A DNA stretch of 64,000 bases from Tissierella sp. Yu-01. Its GTDB lineage: Bacteria; Bacillota; Clostridia; Tissierellales; Tissierellaceae. This document shows, piece by piece, positions 35,073 through 44,081 of the stretch. How positions within the stretch are numbered: the stretch's first letter is position 1; every line of letters starts with the position of its first letter. Both the position numbers and the translations under genes were made by a program. The DNA is taken from assembly GCF_029537395.1 (NCBI RefSeq), contig NZ_CP120677.1, positions 806,001 to 870,000 on the forward strand, given 5' to 3'. The notes under the pieces are model-generated. The model was not told the origin of the DNA. It saw nothing but the letters and a program-made list of their open reading frames with translations, and searched no databases.

Positions 35073-35153
35073 ACACTTCCCTCCGCTAGTATTACCTAGT
35101 TCAGGTTATAAGGGTCGAGTATAAAACTCTCTCAGCTAACGCTCCCCTAGTGC
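35073..35153 (-). ncRNA. TPP riboswitch (thi box) of thiT-thiN
   Basis: Minus-strand aptamer closed by a P1 helix (35149-35153 with 35073-35077). It has the conserved thi-box pieces in order: GGGGAGC, CTGAGAG (35129-35135), GACCCTT (35110-35116), ACCTGA (35101-35106), and CTAGGTAATACTAGCGGAGGGA. Thiamine pyrophosphate binding is expected to favour the terminator just downstream. The aptamer class is well established. Confidence 0.95.
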
Positions 35154-35176
35154 TTTAATTTTATTCATTTTTATTA

Positions 35177-35205
35177 AATATAACACATAATTAATTACTT
35201 TACAA
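35177..35205 (-). promoter_or_regulatory. Promoter of the thiT riboswitch transcript
   Basis: Minus-strand TTGTAA (35200-35205), 17-base spacer, extended -10 TGTTATATT ending in TATATT (35177-35182). The -35 overlaps the end of rpe. Confidence 0.55.
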
Positions 35206-35851
35206 ATAAATCTTTAAACTCCATTGTTCTTTTAGTTATATCTTCAGCTCCAAATATTGCTGAACCTGCAACTAAAATATCTACACCTAGATTTGACAAT
35301 TCTAATGCATTATCTAGTTTAACCCCACCATCAATTTCTAATAAGATATTTTTATTACTTTCATTAATCATTCTTCTAGTTCTTTTTATCTTATCAATCA
35401 TGGAGTTTATAAATGACTGACCACCGAATCCAGGATTGACAGTCATAATTAATATTAAATCAATATCATCTAAAACACACTCTATGGAGCTTAAGGGCGT
35501 AGCTGGATTTAATGATATGCCTGCCTTTATTCCATAGGATTTTATCTCTTGGATAGTCCTGTGAAGATGTGTGGTTGCTTCTACGTGGACAGTCAGTATA
35601 TCCGCACCTGCATCTACAAAGTCCTTGATATATCGTTCTGGTTTATCTATCATAAGATGTACATCAAAAGGAATTGATGTTATCTTTTTTAACATTTTAA
35701 TTACTGGCGGACCAAAAGTTATATTTGGAACAAATATGCCATCCATAACATCTAAATGTAAATAATCTGCGCCACCATTTTCTACCTTTCGAATTTCTTC
35801 GGACAAGTTTGCAAAATCAGCAGACAATAATGACGGTGCAATATCAGCCAT
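35195..35851 (-). CDS. rpe: Ribulose-phosphate 3-epimerase
   Basis: Interconverts ribulose-5-phosphate and xylulose-5-phosphate. The start is ATG 35849-35851 (MADIAPSLLSADF), after AGGAGGT; the product is 218 aa. TIM-barrel motifs are ADYLHLDVMDGIFVPN, FDVHLMI, MTVNPGFGGQSF and LLEIDGGV, carrying the metal-binding His and Asp residues. It lies one base after rsgA, ending the rsmB-to-rpe run. Confidence 0.97.
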   Translation of the reverse strand: MADIAPSLLSADFANLSEEIRKVENGGADYLHLDVMDGIFVPNITFGPPVIKMLKKITSIPFDVHLMIDKPERYIKDFVDAGADILTVHVEATTHLHRTIQEIKSYGIKAGISLNPATPLSSIECVLDDIDLILIMTVNPGFGGQSFINSMIDKIKRTRRMINESNKNILLEIDGGVKLDNALELSNLGVDILVAGSAIFGAEDITKRTMEFKDLFVK

Positions 35852-35852
35852 T

Positions 35853-36728
35853 CTAGTACCTCCTCTTGTTTCGAATTTCATTTAAAATCATAAGGTAATT
35901 ATTATATCTCTCTATATTAATTATTCCCTTATCTACTTTTGATTTAACAGCACAATCAGGTTCTTTATCATGTAAACAACTCTGAAATCTACATTCAGAA
36001 CCATATTTATCTATTTCCCTAAAATAATTTCTAACATCAATTGGTTCCTCTATAAAATCTAAATCCAGAGAACTAAAGCCTGGTGTATCAAGTACATATG
36101 TGTTATGACCAATTTCCAGTAATTCTACACTTCTGGTGGTATGTTTACCTCTTTTAGATTTTGAACTAATATCACCAGTTTCACGATTGAAATTAGGATT
36201 TAGTTTATTAAGCAAGGAAGACTTTCCTACTCCTGAAGGACCAGCAAATACTGTAATATGGTCCTTTAAGACTTCTTTTAATTCTTCTATACCAATATCA
36301 AGCTTATTACTGGAAATAAGAACTATATATCCAGCTTCTTCGTATATATTCTTAACCTCTTCTACTTCTTTTGCAGATAAATCAATTTTATTAAAACAAA
36401 TTATAATGTCTAAACTTTTATGCTCAACCATCATCAAAAATTTATCCAAAAGAAGTGTATTTATATTTGGCTTCTTTATGCTCATCACTATAATGGCTTG
36501 ACTTATATTTGCAACAGGTGGTCTTATTAATTTATTTTTTCTTTCAAGAATTTCTTCTATATAGCCACTGTTATCCTCTTCACTAATTCGTACTCTTACG
36601 TCATCACCAACTAAGGGAGTGAGATTCTCCTCTCTAAATACTCCCCTAGCTCTACTTTCAATTATACCCTTTTGGGTTTTTACATAATAGAATCCGCCAA
36701 TACCCTTAATTATTTTTCCTTCTAACAT
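35853..36728 (-). CDS. rsgA: Ribosome small subunit GTPase RsgA
   Basis: Circularly permuted GTPase that checks late 30S maturation. The 291-aa protein has an N-terminal OB fold (about 1-65), the permuted order G4 CFNKIDLS, then G1 AGPSGVGKSSLLN, the GKHTTRSVELLEI loop and DTPGFSSLDL, and a C-terminal zinc site (CRFQSCLH...C). AAGGAGTG precedes the ATG. It lies 10 bases after prkC, the conserved neighbour. Confidence 0.96.
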   Translation of the reverse strand: MLEGKIIKGIGGFYYVKTQKGIIESRARGVFREENLTPLVGDDVRVRISEEDNSGYIEEILERKNKLIRPPVANISQAIIVMSIKKPNINTLLLDKFLMMVEHKSLDIIICFNKIDLSAKEVEEVKNIYEEAGYIVLISSNKLDIGIEELKEVLKDHITVFAGPSGVGKSSLLNKLNPNFNRETGDISSKSKRGKHTTRSVELLEIGHNTYVLDTPGFSSLDLDFIEEPIDVRNYFREIDKYGSECRFQSCLHDKEPDCAVKSKVDKGIINIERYNNYLMILNEIRNKRRY

Positions 36729-36738
36729 TTTACACTCC

Positions 36739-38700
36739 TTATGGTGCTACAGAATAGATAGGCGCTTGAAAAATATCATCATAGAAAATATCATATCTAG
36801 CTCCTACTTTACCATATAATGTAATTGTAAAAGCACCGTCACTTAGCTTACGAACTTCATTAAATACAGTATCTGTAACTCCATCCTGTAACCTAATGAT
36901 TTTAATTTCTGTCTCTTCCTTATCAGGAGATGGTGTTAGTGTTATAGGTGTAGGTACTTCTCCATCTATTTCCCCAGGTCTATTTCCTGGTTCTGTAGTC
37001 CCATCAGGACCTGAACTTATATATAAATCAACTGTCGTTCCTGATTCTAATGTTGTTCCTGGCTCATATGATTGCCATGTTACTAAATCTTTTTCTACAT
37101 TATTACTTGGTTGAGGAGTTACATCTCCTACAATAAGACCTTCAGCTACAATTGCTTTTCTAGCTTCTTCAATTGTTTTATTGACAACACTTGGCATAAC
37201 TACATTAACTATTTCAGGCCCTTCACTTATTACAATATTCACTCTTGAGCCTGGCTCTACTTCTGTAAGTGGTTCTGGATCCTGACTTATAATAGAACCC
37301 TTAGGAACAGTATCTGAAAAGCCAGGGTCCCTTGTTCCTATCATTAATCCACTATCATTTAATATTTCTTCTGCTTCATCTAATGTCTTATTCTTAATTA
37401 ATGGAACACTAACTAAATCTGGACCTTCACTAATTGTAACATTAATTGGATATCCACTTTTTACCATAGTATCAGCTTCTACTGATTGATATATAACCTC
37501 TCCTGCTTCAAATTCATCATTTTTTACTCTATCTGTTACATTAAATGCTAAATTTAATTCTTCAATTTTTGCTCTTGCTTCATCTTCCTGCATACCAACT
37601 ATATAAGGCACCGGTATTTCGTCAACAGCTAAAAGTTCTTTAAGTTTAGCATATCCTAAAAACAAACTTGTAACCAATACGAAGGCTAATAGTATACCTA
37701 AAAATACTACTCCTCCTCCACTTTCTTTTCTATTTTTTTTCTTATTTTTGCTAACACTTTTTTTCTTTCTCTTTTCAGTTTTACTTTCCACTATATCATC
37801 CTCTTTGATCTCTATTGCTGGAATAATTCTGGTAGCTGATTCTATATCATTATCACTTAGTGATTTTATGTCATTGCTTTTTATACCTTTTAAATCTGAT
37901 ATTAATTCAGTTATATTTCCATATCTGTCACTTTGTCTTTTCTGAACGCACTTCATAATTATTGATTCTAAATTAGCTGGAACTGTATTATCGATTTGGC
38001 TTGGAAGTACAATTTCCTCCTGAATATGCTTTAGTGCAACACTTATGGGGCTTTCCCCATCATAAGGAACTTTTCCTGTTATCATCTCATACATAACTAT
38101 ACCTAAAGAATAGATATCTGACTTCTCATCTGTATAACCACCACGTGCTTGTTCAGGAGAAAAATAGTGAACTGAACCTAGAACATTAGATGTTGTTGTA
38201 ACAGTTGAGGAAGTTACTGCTCTAGCTATACCAAAATCAGTAACCTTAATCCTATTATCATCTGTTATCATAATGTTGTGAGGTTTTATATCTCTATGAA
38301 CAATACTATTTCTATGGGCATGCTGTAAAGCTTCAGCCATCTGTAGAGAATATTTTATCGTCTCCTCAGCAGTTAATTTTCCTTTGCTTCTAATAATTTC
38401 TTTTAGTGTATAGCCATTAATGTATTCCATTACAATATAGTGAATTTTTTTGCTATCTATTTCTTCAGCTCCAACATCATATATATTCATAATATTTGGA
38501 TGTGAAAGGCTGGCAGCAGCTTGAGATTCTCTTCTAAACTTTCCTATAAATTGTTCATCATCTGTGAATTCGTCTCTAAGTACTTTTATAGCTACAAATC
38601 TATTGAGTAGATGACATTTAGCTTTATAAACTATAGCCATGCCACCTTCCCCTATTTTTTCAATTATCTCATAACGATTGCCTAATATTATACCAATCAT
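36739..38700 (-). CDS. prkC: Serine/threonine kinase PrkC with PASTA domains
   Basis: Membrane kinase that senses peptidoglycan and controls growth, division and spore germination in B. subtilis. The 653-aa protein has the kinase domain (about 8-270: Lys39, HRD 135-137, DFG 155-157, activation loop rich in Thr/Ser up to SPEQARGG). A basic juxtamembrane stretch follows, then one membrane helix (about 329-352) and three extracellular PASTA repeats (about 360-565). The C-terminal extension starts in a Pro/Gly/Thr-rich stretch (about 570-597). It overlaps stp by four bases. Confidence 0.96.
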   Translation of the reverse strand: MIGIILGNRYEIIEKIGEGGMAIVYKAKCHLLNRFVAIKVLRDEFTDDEQFIGKFRRESQAAASLSHPNIMNIYDVGAEEIDSKKIHYIVMEYINGYTLKEIIRSKGKLTAEETIKYSLQMAEALQHAHRNSIVHRDIKPHNIMITDDNRIKVTDFGIARAVTSSTVTTTSNVLGSVHYFSPEQARGGYTDEKSDIYSLGIVMYEMITGKVPYDGESPISVALKHIQEEIVLPSQIDNTVPANLESIIMKCVQKRQSDRYGNITELISDLKGIKSNDIKSLSDNDIESATRIIPAIEIKEDDIVESKTEKRKKKSVSKNKKKNRKESGGGVVFLGILLAFVLVTSLFLGYAKLKELLAVDEIPVPYIVGMQEDEARAKIEELNLAFNVTDRVKNDEFEAGEVIYQSVEADTMVKSGYPINVTISEGPDLVSVPLIKNKTLDEAEEILNDSGLMIGTRDPGFSDTVPKGSIISQDPEPLTEVEPGSRVNIVISEGPEIVNVVMPSVVNKTIEEARKAIVAEGLIVGDVTPQPSNNVEKDLVTWQSYEPGTTLESGTTVDLYISSGPDGTTEPGNRPGEIDGEVPTPITLTPSPDKEETEIKIIRLQDGVTDTVFNEVRKLSDGAFTITLYGKVGARYDIFYDDIFQAPIYSVAP

Positions 38701-39449
38701 TTTAACACCTCGTCATCAAATTTAATTCCTATTACTGTAATATTATCTCTCCCGCCATTTTCTTTGGCTAAAGTTACGAGGGAGTTGCAAATCATATTCA
38801 TATCCCTATCTTTATTATAGTTAATTACTTTTAAGATAGTATCCTCATCAATCATATTTGTCAGACCGTCACTGCATAATAACAAAACATCATCTCTCTC
38901 ATGTTCAATTGTATAGATATCCATATCAACAAAACAGCTTGTCCCCAAGGCCCTGGTAATCATGTTTCTCTGGGGATGACTAACAGCTTCTTCAGGTGTT
39001 ATGCTTCCATTCTTAATCAACTCGTTTACTAAAGTATGGTCTTCTGTTAATTGTCTTATTTTATTATTATTAATTAGATATGCTCTACTATCACCTACAT
39101 GACCAATAAATATTTTTGATTTATATACATATGCTAAGGTAATAGTAGTTCCCATACCAGAATATTCAGGAACTTCAAATGAACGTAAATAAATTTTATC
39201 ATTTATGTCTTCTATAGCTTCCTTTATGAGTAATTTTATGCTCTCTTCAGAATTTAACTTTCCCTCATTCTTTTTCAGATTTTTTATAATTCCATCAACA
39301 GCCATATTACTGGCAATATCACCAGCTTTATGACCACCCATGCCGTCTGCAACAATAAATAGAGGAAATTCCTTTTCTAAAGATGCGAACATGCTATCTT
39401 GATTATCTTCTCTTCTTAATCCAATATCACTTATTGCTCCAACAATCAT
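38697..39449 (-). CDS. prpC: PP2C-family protein phosphatase Stp (PrpC)
   Basis: Metal-dependent phosphatase that reverses PrkC phosphorylation. The 250-aa protein has all PPM motifs: RREDNQDS, VADGMGGHKAGDIAS, GMGTTITLAY, HVGDSRAYLI, LLCSDGLTNMI and GGRDNITVI. The stop and the prkC start overlap (ATGA), which ties kinase and phosphatase levels. It follows rlmN by 18 bases. Confidence 0.97.
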   Translation of the reverse strand: MIVGAISDIGLRREDNQDSMFASLEKEFPLFIVADGMGGHKAGDIASNMAVDGIIKNLKKNEGKLNSEESIKLLIKEAIEDINDKIYLRSFEVPEYSGMGTTITLAYVYKSKIFIGHVGDSRAYLINNNKIRQLTEDHTLVNELIKNGSITPEEAVSHPQRNMITRALGTSCFVDMDIYTIEHERDDVLLLCSDGLTNMIDEDTILKVINYNKDRDMNMICNSLVTLAKENGGRDNITVIGIKFDDEVLK

Positions 39450-39467
39450 AGTATCACCCCAAGGATT

Positions 39468-40505
39468 TTATTCTTTATCAGTAATACTTCTTCTTAACTG
39501 ACCACAGGAAGCGCTGATATCACTTCCCATTTCTCTTCTAATTGTAACAGGAATGTTTCTTTTTAACAAATTATATTGGAACCTTTCTACATGTTCCTTA
39601 TTAGGCCTTTCCTCAGGATATTCCTTAATAGGATTTAGAGGTATTAAGTTTACATGAGCATTAATATCTTTTAATAACCTTGAAAGTTCCTTAAGTTCAT
39701 TCTCTCCATCATTTATATTCTCTATAAGAGTATATTCAAAAGTTAACCGTCTTTTAGTAGATTCTCCATAGTATTTACAAGCTTTCATTAATTCAGCAAT
39801 GCTATACCGCTTCGCAATTGGCATTATATTAGACCTATGATCATCAAATGGTGAATGTAGTGAAATAGACAATGTAATAGGCAAATTTTCCTTAGCTAAT
39901 TCATATATCTTTGGTACTATTCCACTAGTTGATAATGTAATATTTCTTAAACTCATATTATGACCTTTTTCATCATGTATGATATTTATGAATTTCAACA
40001 CATTATCATAATTATCTAAAGGTTCTCCACTGCCCATTAATACAACATTAGATATGTCTTTTCCTGTATCCTTTTCCATCATATATATTTGATTAACCAT
40101 TTCAGCAGGTGTTAGATTCCTAATTAGCCCTTCCTTAGTAGATGCACAAAATTTACAGCCCATCCTACATCCAACTTGTGTCGAAATACAAGCAGTATTT
40201 CCATGTTTATATTCCATAAATACACTTTCAATTATATTTTTGTCCTGTAATATAAACAAATACTTTTTAGTATTATCTATTTTCGAGTCAAATCTTCTAA
40301 AAATTTCTAATCTATTTATATATGATATTTCAAGTATTTTCTTTTTTAAATCCTTAGATAATTGATTAAGAGAGTTAATATCAAGATTTTTATTACGATT
40401 AAAATACGTAAAGACCTGTTCCCCTCTATATGATTTTTCATCTATTTTTATCATAAAGTTCTTTAATTCATCTAAAGTCATACTATTTAATTCAATTCTA
40501 TTCAT
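39468..40505 (-). CDS. rlmN: 23S rRNA/tRNA adenine-C2 methyltransferase RlmN
   Basis: Radical SAM enzyme that methylates A2503 of 23S rRNA and A37 of some tRNAs. The 345-aa protein has the cluster motif CRMGCKFCAS, VVLMGSGEPLDNYDNV, and the C-terminal catalytic cysteine in the ISASCGQLRR segment. Its position between rsmB and stp is the standard one. Confidence 0.97.
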   Translation of the reverse strand: MNRIELNSMTLDELKNFMIKIDEKSYRGEQVFTYFNRNKNLDINSLNQLSKDLKKKILEISYINRLEIFRRFDSKIDNTKKYLFILQDKNIIESVFMEYKHGNTACISTQVGCRMGCKFCASTKEGLIRNLTPAEMVNQIYMMEKDTGKDISNVVLMGSGEPLDNYDNVLKFINIIHDEKGHNMSLRNITLSTSGIVPKIYELAKENLPITLSISLHSPFDDHRSNIMPIAKRYSIAELMKACKYYGESTKRRLTFEYTLIENINDGENELKELSRLLKDINAHVNLIPLNPIKEYPEERPNKEHVERFQYNLLKRNIPVTIRREMGSDISASCGQLRRSITDKE

Positions 40506-40555
40506 TATAACACCAATCCTTATCTAAATATTATACATAAAAAAATTGAATTAAT

Positions 40556-41893
40556 CTATCCTTGTTTTACCATCTTAGCTATAAAAAACCCGTCCGTAGA
40601 GTGTATATTTGGATAAAGTTGTATATAACCATCTTTAGCTGAATCTATCTTCTCAGCATTATATAATTCATCATTTATAGATACAAGTTTAAATTCTGGG
40701 TTATCTTCTAAAAATTTCTTTATTATATTTATATTTTCATCGTCTATTATAGTACAAGTACTGTATAAAAGTACCCCATTATATTTCAAATAATTTTTAG
40801 ATATTTCCAATATTTTAATTTGTAAAGTTGATAATTCATTAATATCCTCTTCTGTTCTATTCCATTTAATTTCTGGTTTTCTCCTTATTAGCCCAAATCC
40901 TGAACAAGGTGCATCAACAAGACAATAATCAAACTTGCCAATTAATCCAGTATCTAAATTCAATGCATTGTATACTTGAGTATCAATAATATCTATTCCT
41001 AATCTTTTTCTATTCTCATCTACTAACTTAATCTTATGATCAAATAGATCTCTAGATAGTATTTTGCCCTTATTATTCATAAGTTGAGCCATATGAGTAG
41101 ATTTACCTCCAGGTGCACTACAAACGTCAATTACCATAGATCCTTCTATTGGAGCTAATACTTGGCCAACTAACATACTACTTTCATCCTGTATAGTAAA
41201 GTAACCATTCATAAATTCATCTAGGCTAGTTATTCTAGAAGGATTATGGATAATTATTGCATCTTTAGCGTATTTTCCTTCAGTTACAATAAATCCTTTG
41301 TCCATTAATCTTTTCATTAATTCAGATTTAGTTGTTTTTAATGTATTAACTCTTAAGTTTAACTTAGGAGTAGTATTATTTGCTATCAATAATTCTTCAG
41401 TAAATTCATATCCGAATTCCTCAATAAATCTTTTCACTAAAAACTCAGGATGTGAGTATTTTATACTTAAATATTTAACCTTATCCTTAATTTCAATCTT
41501 CGAGATATTTTCTTTATCTCTACTAATATTTCTTAATACTCCATTAACAAATCCTATTGAACCTTTATGTCCATACTTTTTAGCTAGATTGACTGATTCG
41601 TTTACTGCTGCACTTGTAGGCACTCTATCCATAAAAACAAGTTGATAAATACCCAATCTAATAATTTCCAAAATAGCAGGATGTATCTTTTTTAATTTAA
41701 CCTTTGAGACCTTCGATAATATATGGTCTATATAGCTTTTGTTTTCTAAGACTCCATAAACAAGTTCCCTAATAAAGTTTTCATCCTGCTGTGATAACTC
41801 ACCACTTATGTGCTTAGAAATTGACAGATTAGAATAACTTTTATTTTTATCAATATCTAACAATGTATTTAAAGCAATTTCTCTTGAGTTCAT
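40556..41893 (-). CDS. rsmB: 16S rRNA (cytosine-967-C5) methyltransferase
   Basis: Methylates C967 of 16S rRNA. The 445-aa protein has an N-terminal NusB-like domain (about 1-130, with TSAAVNESVNLAKKYG) and a C-terminal Rossmann methyltransferase with DVCSAPGGKSTHMAQ, the DAPCSGFGLIRRKPEIKW motif IV and the STCTI motif VI cysteine. A TAGGAGG site precedes the start. It is separated from the upstream yugP gene by a terminator, so it probably has its own promoter, which I could not place. Confidence 0.96.
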   Translation of the reverse strand: MNSREIALNTLLDIDKNKSYSNLSISKHISGELSQQDENFIRELVYGVLENKSYIDHILSKVSKVKLKKIHPAILEIIRLGIYQLVFMDRVPTSAAVNESVNLAKKYGHKGSIGFVNGVLRNISRDKENISKIEIKDKVKYLSIKYSHPEFLVKRFIEEFGYEFTEELLIANNTTPKLNLRVNTLKTTKSELMKRLMDKGFIVTEGKYAKDAIIIHNPSRITSLDEFMNGYFTIQDESSMLVGQVLAPIEGSMVIDVCSAPGGKSTHMAQLMNNKGKILSRDLFDHKIKLVDENRKRLGIDIIDTQVYNALNLDTGLIGKFDYCLVDAPCSGFGLIRRKPEIKWNRTEEDINELSTLQIKILEISKNYLKYNGVLLYSTCTIIDDENINIIKKFLEDNPEFKLVSINDELYNAEKIDSAKDGYIQLYPNIHSTDGFFIAKMVKQG

Positions 41894-41919
41894 ATAATAT
41901 TTTCCTCCTATACATTAAA

Positions 41920-41940
41920 AAAAGGGGATTATCCCCTTTT
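41920..41940 (-). terminator. Intrinsic terminator after yugP
   Basis: A 9-bp stem (41920-41928 with 41932-41940, three-base loop) overlaps the yugP stop; the minus-strand tail is TTTTTTT. Confidence 0.8.
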
Positions 41941-42643
41941 AGTCTCTTCTGTTTCTTGTCAGAAAGAATATTCTTGCAAGTTCACCTATTGCTGTTAGTG
42001 TAGCTGCAACATATGTTAATGCTGCTGCACTTAACACCTGTTTTGCAGGCCTTAAATTATCTACTGGTGAAATACCATTCTCTAATTGTTCTAATGCCCT
42101 TTTACTCGCATTAAATTCAACAGGAAGTGTAATGACTTGAAACAATACCACTGCTAAAAATAATATTATTCCTAAATCTATATAGAAAGCATTTAAAATA
42201 AATCCTAGCATTATAAAAATCCAAACCATTCTAGAACCAAAATTTGCTATAGGTGCAATATTATTTCTAATAATAAGTGGCATATAGCCTTCTGCATGTT
42301 GTATAGCGTGACCTACCTCATGAGCTGCAACGCTCATAGCTGCAATACTACTCCCACTATATACATTATTCGACAATCTAAGAACTCTTTTTCTTGGATC
42401 ATAGTGGTCTGTTAATTTTCCTCTTACCTGCTCCACATATACATCATTCAAACCATTTCTGTCTAATATCAATCTTGCTATCTGTGCCCCCGTTAAGCCA
42501 GTGTTGCTTGATACTTTCAGATATTTACTAAAAGTCGTATTAATCTTTGTTTGAGCATACATACCTAGGAGAAGAGCAGGAAGTACAAAAATTAAATATG
42601 ATAAATAATAATCACTACCATATCCTACACCATAATGGAACAT
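41939..42643 (-). CDS. yugP: YugP-type zinc metallopeptidase
   Basis: Member of the membrane-bound neutral zinc metallopeptidase family (PF04298). The second ATG (42641-42643) is preferred because the first touches the GGAGGT site; the product is 234 aa. The zinc motif HEVGH lies near residue 110 in SVAAHEVGHAIQ. It is flanked by an N-terminal membrane helix and at least two more hydrophobic segments (about 125-175). Conserved SGSSIAAMSVAAHE and PVEFNASKRALEQL stretches fit the family. It sits with def-fmt, a frequent clostridial arrangement; the substrate is unknown. Confidence 0.9.
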   Translation of the reverse strand: MFHYGVGYGSDYYLSYLIFVLPALLLGMYAQTKINTTFSKYLKVSSNTGLTGAQIARLILDRNGLNDVYVEQVRGKLTDHYDPRKRVLRLSNNVYSGSSIAAMSVAAHEVGHAIQHAEGYMPLIIRNNIAPIANFGSRMVWIFIMLGFILNAFYIDLGIILFLAVVLFQVITLPVEFNASKRALEQLENGISPVDNLRPAKQVLSAAALTYVAATLTAIGELARIFFLTRNRRD

Positions 42644-42657
42644 GTTCATACCTCCTT

Positions 42658-43587
42658 TTATTTTAAAACTATGCCTACTTCTATATTGTTTCCAGCTAAA
42701 TACTGACCAACAGTGAGTACTTTTTTCCCCGGAAACTGTAATTCTTTTATTATAATATATCCATCTTTAACATTAACATATATACCATCTTTACTTACCT
42801 TTTCTATTTTTCCGTATATATCTTTATTAGTTTGTTCTATAAATTCCACCTTATGAATTTTAAGATTTTCTCCATTATAATCAGTGTAAGCAATTGGCCA
42901 TGGTTTAAGACCTCTAACAAGGTTAAATATTTCAACTCCAGATTTATTCCAATCAATATGTCCAGTTTCTTTGTAAATCATAGGCGCATAACTAGACTTG
43001 CTATCATCTTGAGGTGAAAAATTAGCTCTACCTTCTGCTAATTCCTTTATTGCCTCTACAGTTAGTTTTCCTCCAATATCGGCAAGTTTATCATGTATAG
43101 TTAAATAATCGTCATTATCATTAATATCAATTGACTTACTTAATATAACATCTCCTGTATCTAGTCCTTCCTCCATCTTCATAATAGCAATTCCTGTATT
43201 AACTTCTCCATTTATAATTACCCAATTTATTGGAGCTGCCCCTCTGTATTTTGGTAATAAAGACGCATGGACATTAATACAGCCATATTTAGGCATATCA
43301 AGTATTTCCTTTTTAAGAATCTGACCATATGCTGCAACAACTATAATATCTGGGTTCAAACCACAAATCATATCGATTGATTCCCTGTCGTTTATATTAT
43401 CAGGTTGATAAACTTCAAGTCCAAGCTCCAAAGCCTTACTTTTAACAGGGGGAAATTGTATCTTTTTACCCCTTCCCTTTGGTTTATCCTTTTGAGTTAT
43501 AACAAGTAAAATATTGTGACCTTCGTTATAAAGACATTCTAAAGTCGGTACAGCAAATTCAGGTGTTCCCATATATATAATGTTCAT
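42658..43587 (-). CDS. fmt: Methionyl-tRNA formyltransferase
   Basis: Formylates initiator Met-tRNA. The start is ATG 43585-43587 (MNIIYMGTPEFA), seven bases after GAGGAG, giving 309 aa. Signatures are MGTPEFAVPTLE, the HASLLPKYRGAAPINW active-site region, GIAIMKMEEGLDTGD, and a C-terminal OB domain with GLKPWPIAYTDYNG. It follows def by four bases. Confidence 0.97.
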   Translation of the reverse strand: MNIIYMGTPEFAVPTLECLYNEGHNILLVITQKDKPKGRGKKIQFPPVKSKALELGLEVYQPDNINDRESIDMICGLNPDIIVVAAYGQILKKEILDMPKYGCINVHASLLPKYRGAAPINWVIINGEVNTGIAIMKMEEGLDTGDVILSKSIDINDNDDYLTIHDKLADIGGKLTVEAIKELAEGRANFSPQDDSKSSYAPMIYKETGHIDWNKSGVEIFNLVRGLKPWPIAYTDYNGENLKIHKVEFIEQTNKDIYGKIEKVSKDGIYVNVKDGYIIIKELQFPGKKVLTVGQYLAGNNIEVGIVLK

Positions 43588-43591
43588 TTTA

Positions 43592-44071
43592 TTACTCCTC
43601 ATGCAAATTTTCTTCGTTATCTCCACTATATGTTTCTATTGCTTTATCAGTATATAATATACCGTCTAAATGATCTATCTCGTGACAGAATGCTCTTGCT
43701 AAATAACCAGCGGCTTCAATTGTCCTAGTTTTCCCATTCTCATCTAAAAATCTAACCTTAACCTTCTCAGGCCTTTCTACCTTACCGCTTAAGTTAGGAA
43801 TTGATAGGCAGCCTTCTAAGTCAACTATTGAACCACTATTTTCAATAATTTCAGGATTAATTAGCTTTAAAACACCTTCTCCCACGTCTATTACTACTGC
43901 ACGTCTTAAAATTCCTACCTGTGGAGCAGCTAATCCAATGCCATTTGCCTCTCTCATAGTTTCAACCATATCTTCTAACAATACCTTTATTCTATCATTT
44001 ATTTCAGTAATTTCTTTTGACTTTTTTCTTAACAATGGATCACCATCTAGTCTAATTTCTCTTAATGCCAT
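43592..44071 (-). CDS. def: Peptide deformylase
   Basis: Removes the N-formyl group from new proteins. The start is ATG 44069-44071 (MALREIRLDGDPLL), after AGGAGGT, giving 159 aa. All three metal motifs are present: GIGLAAPQVG, EGCLSIP and the HEIDHLDG zinc helix. It stands between priA and fmt, the standard order. Confidence 0.97.
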   Translation of the reverse strand: MALREIRLDGDPLLRKKSKEITEINDRIKVLLEDMVETMREANGIGLAAPQVGILRRAVVIDVGEGVLKLINPEIIENSGSIVDLEGCLSIPNLSGKVERPEKVKVRFLDENGKTRTIEAAGYLARAFCHEIDHLDGILYTDKAIETYSGDNEENLHEE

Positions 44072-44081
44072 TATTAACCTC

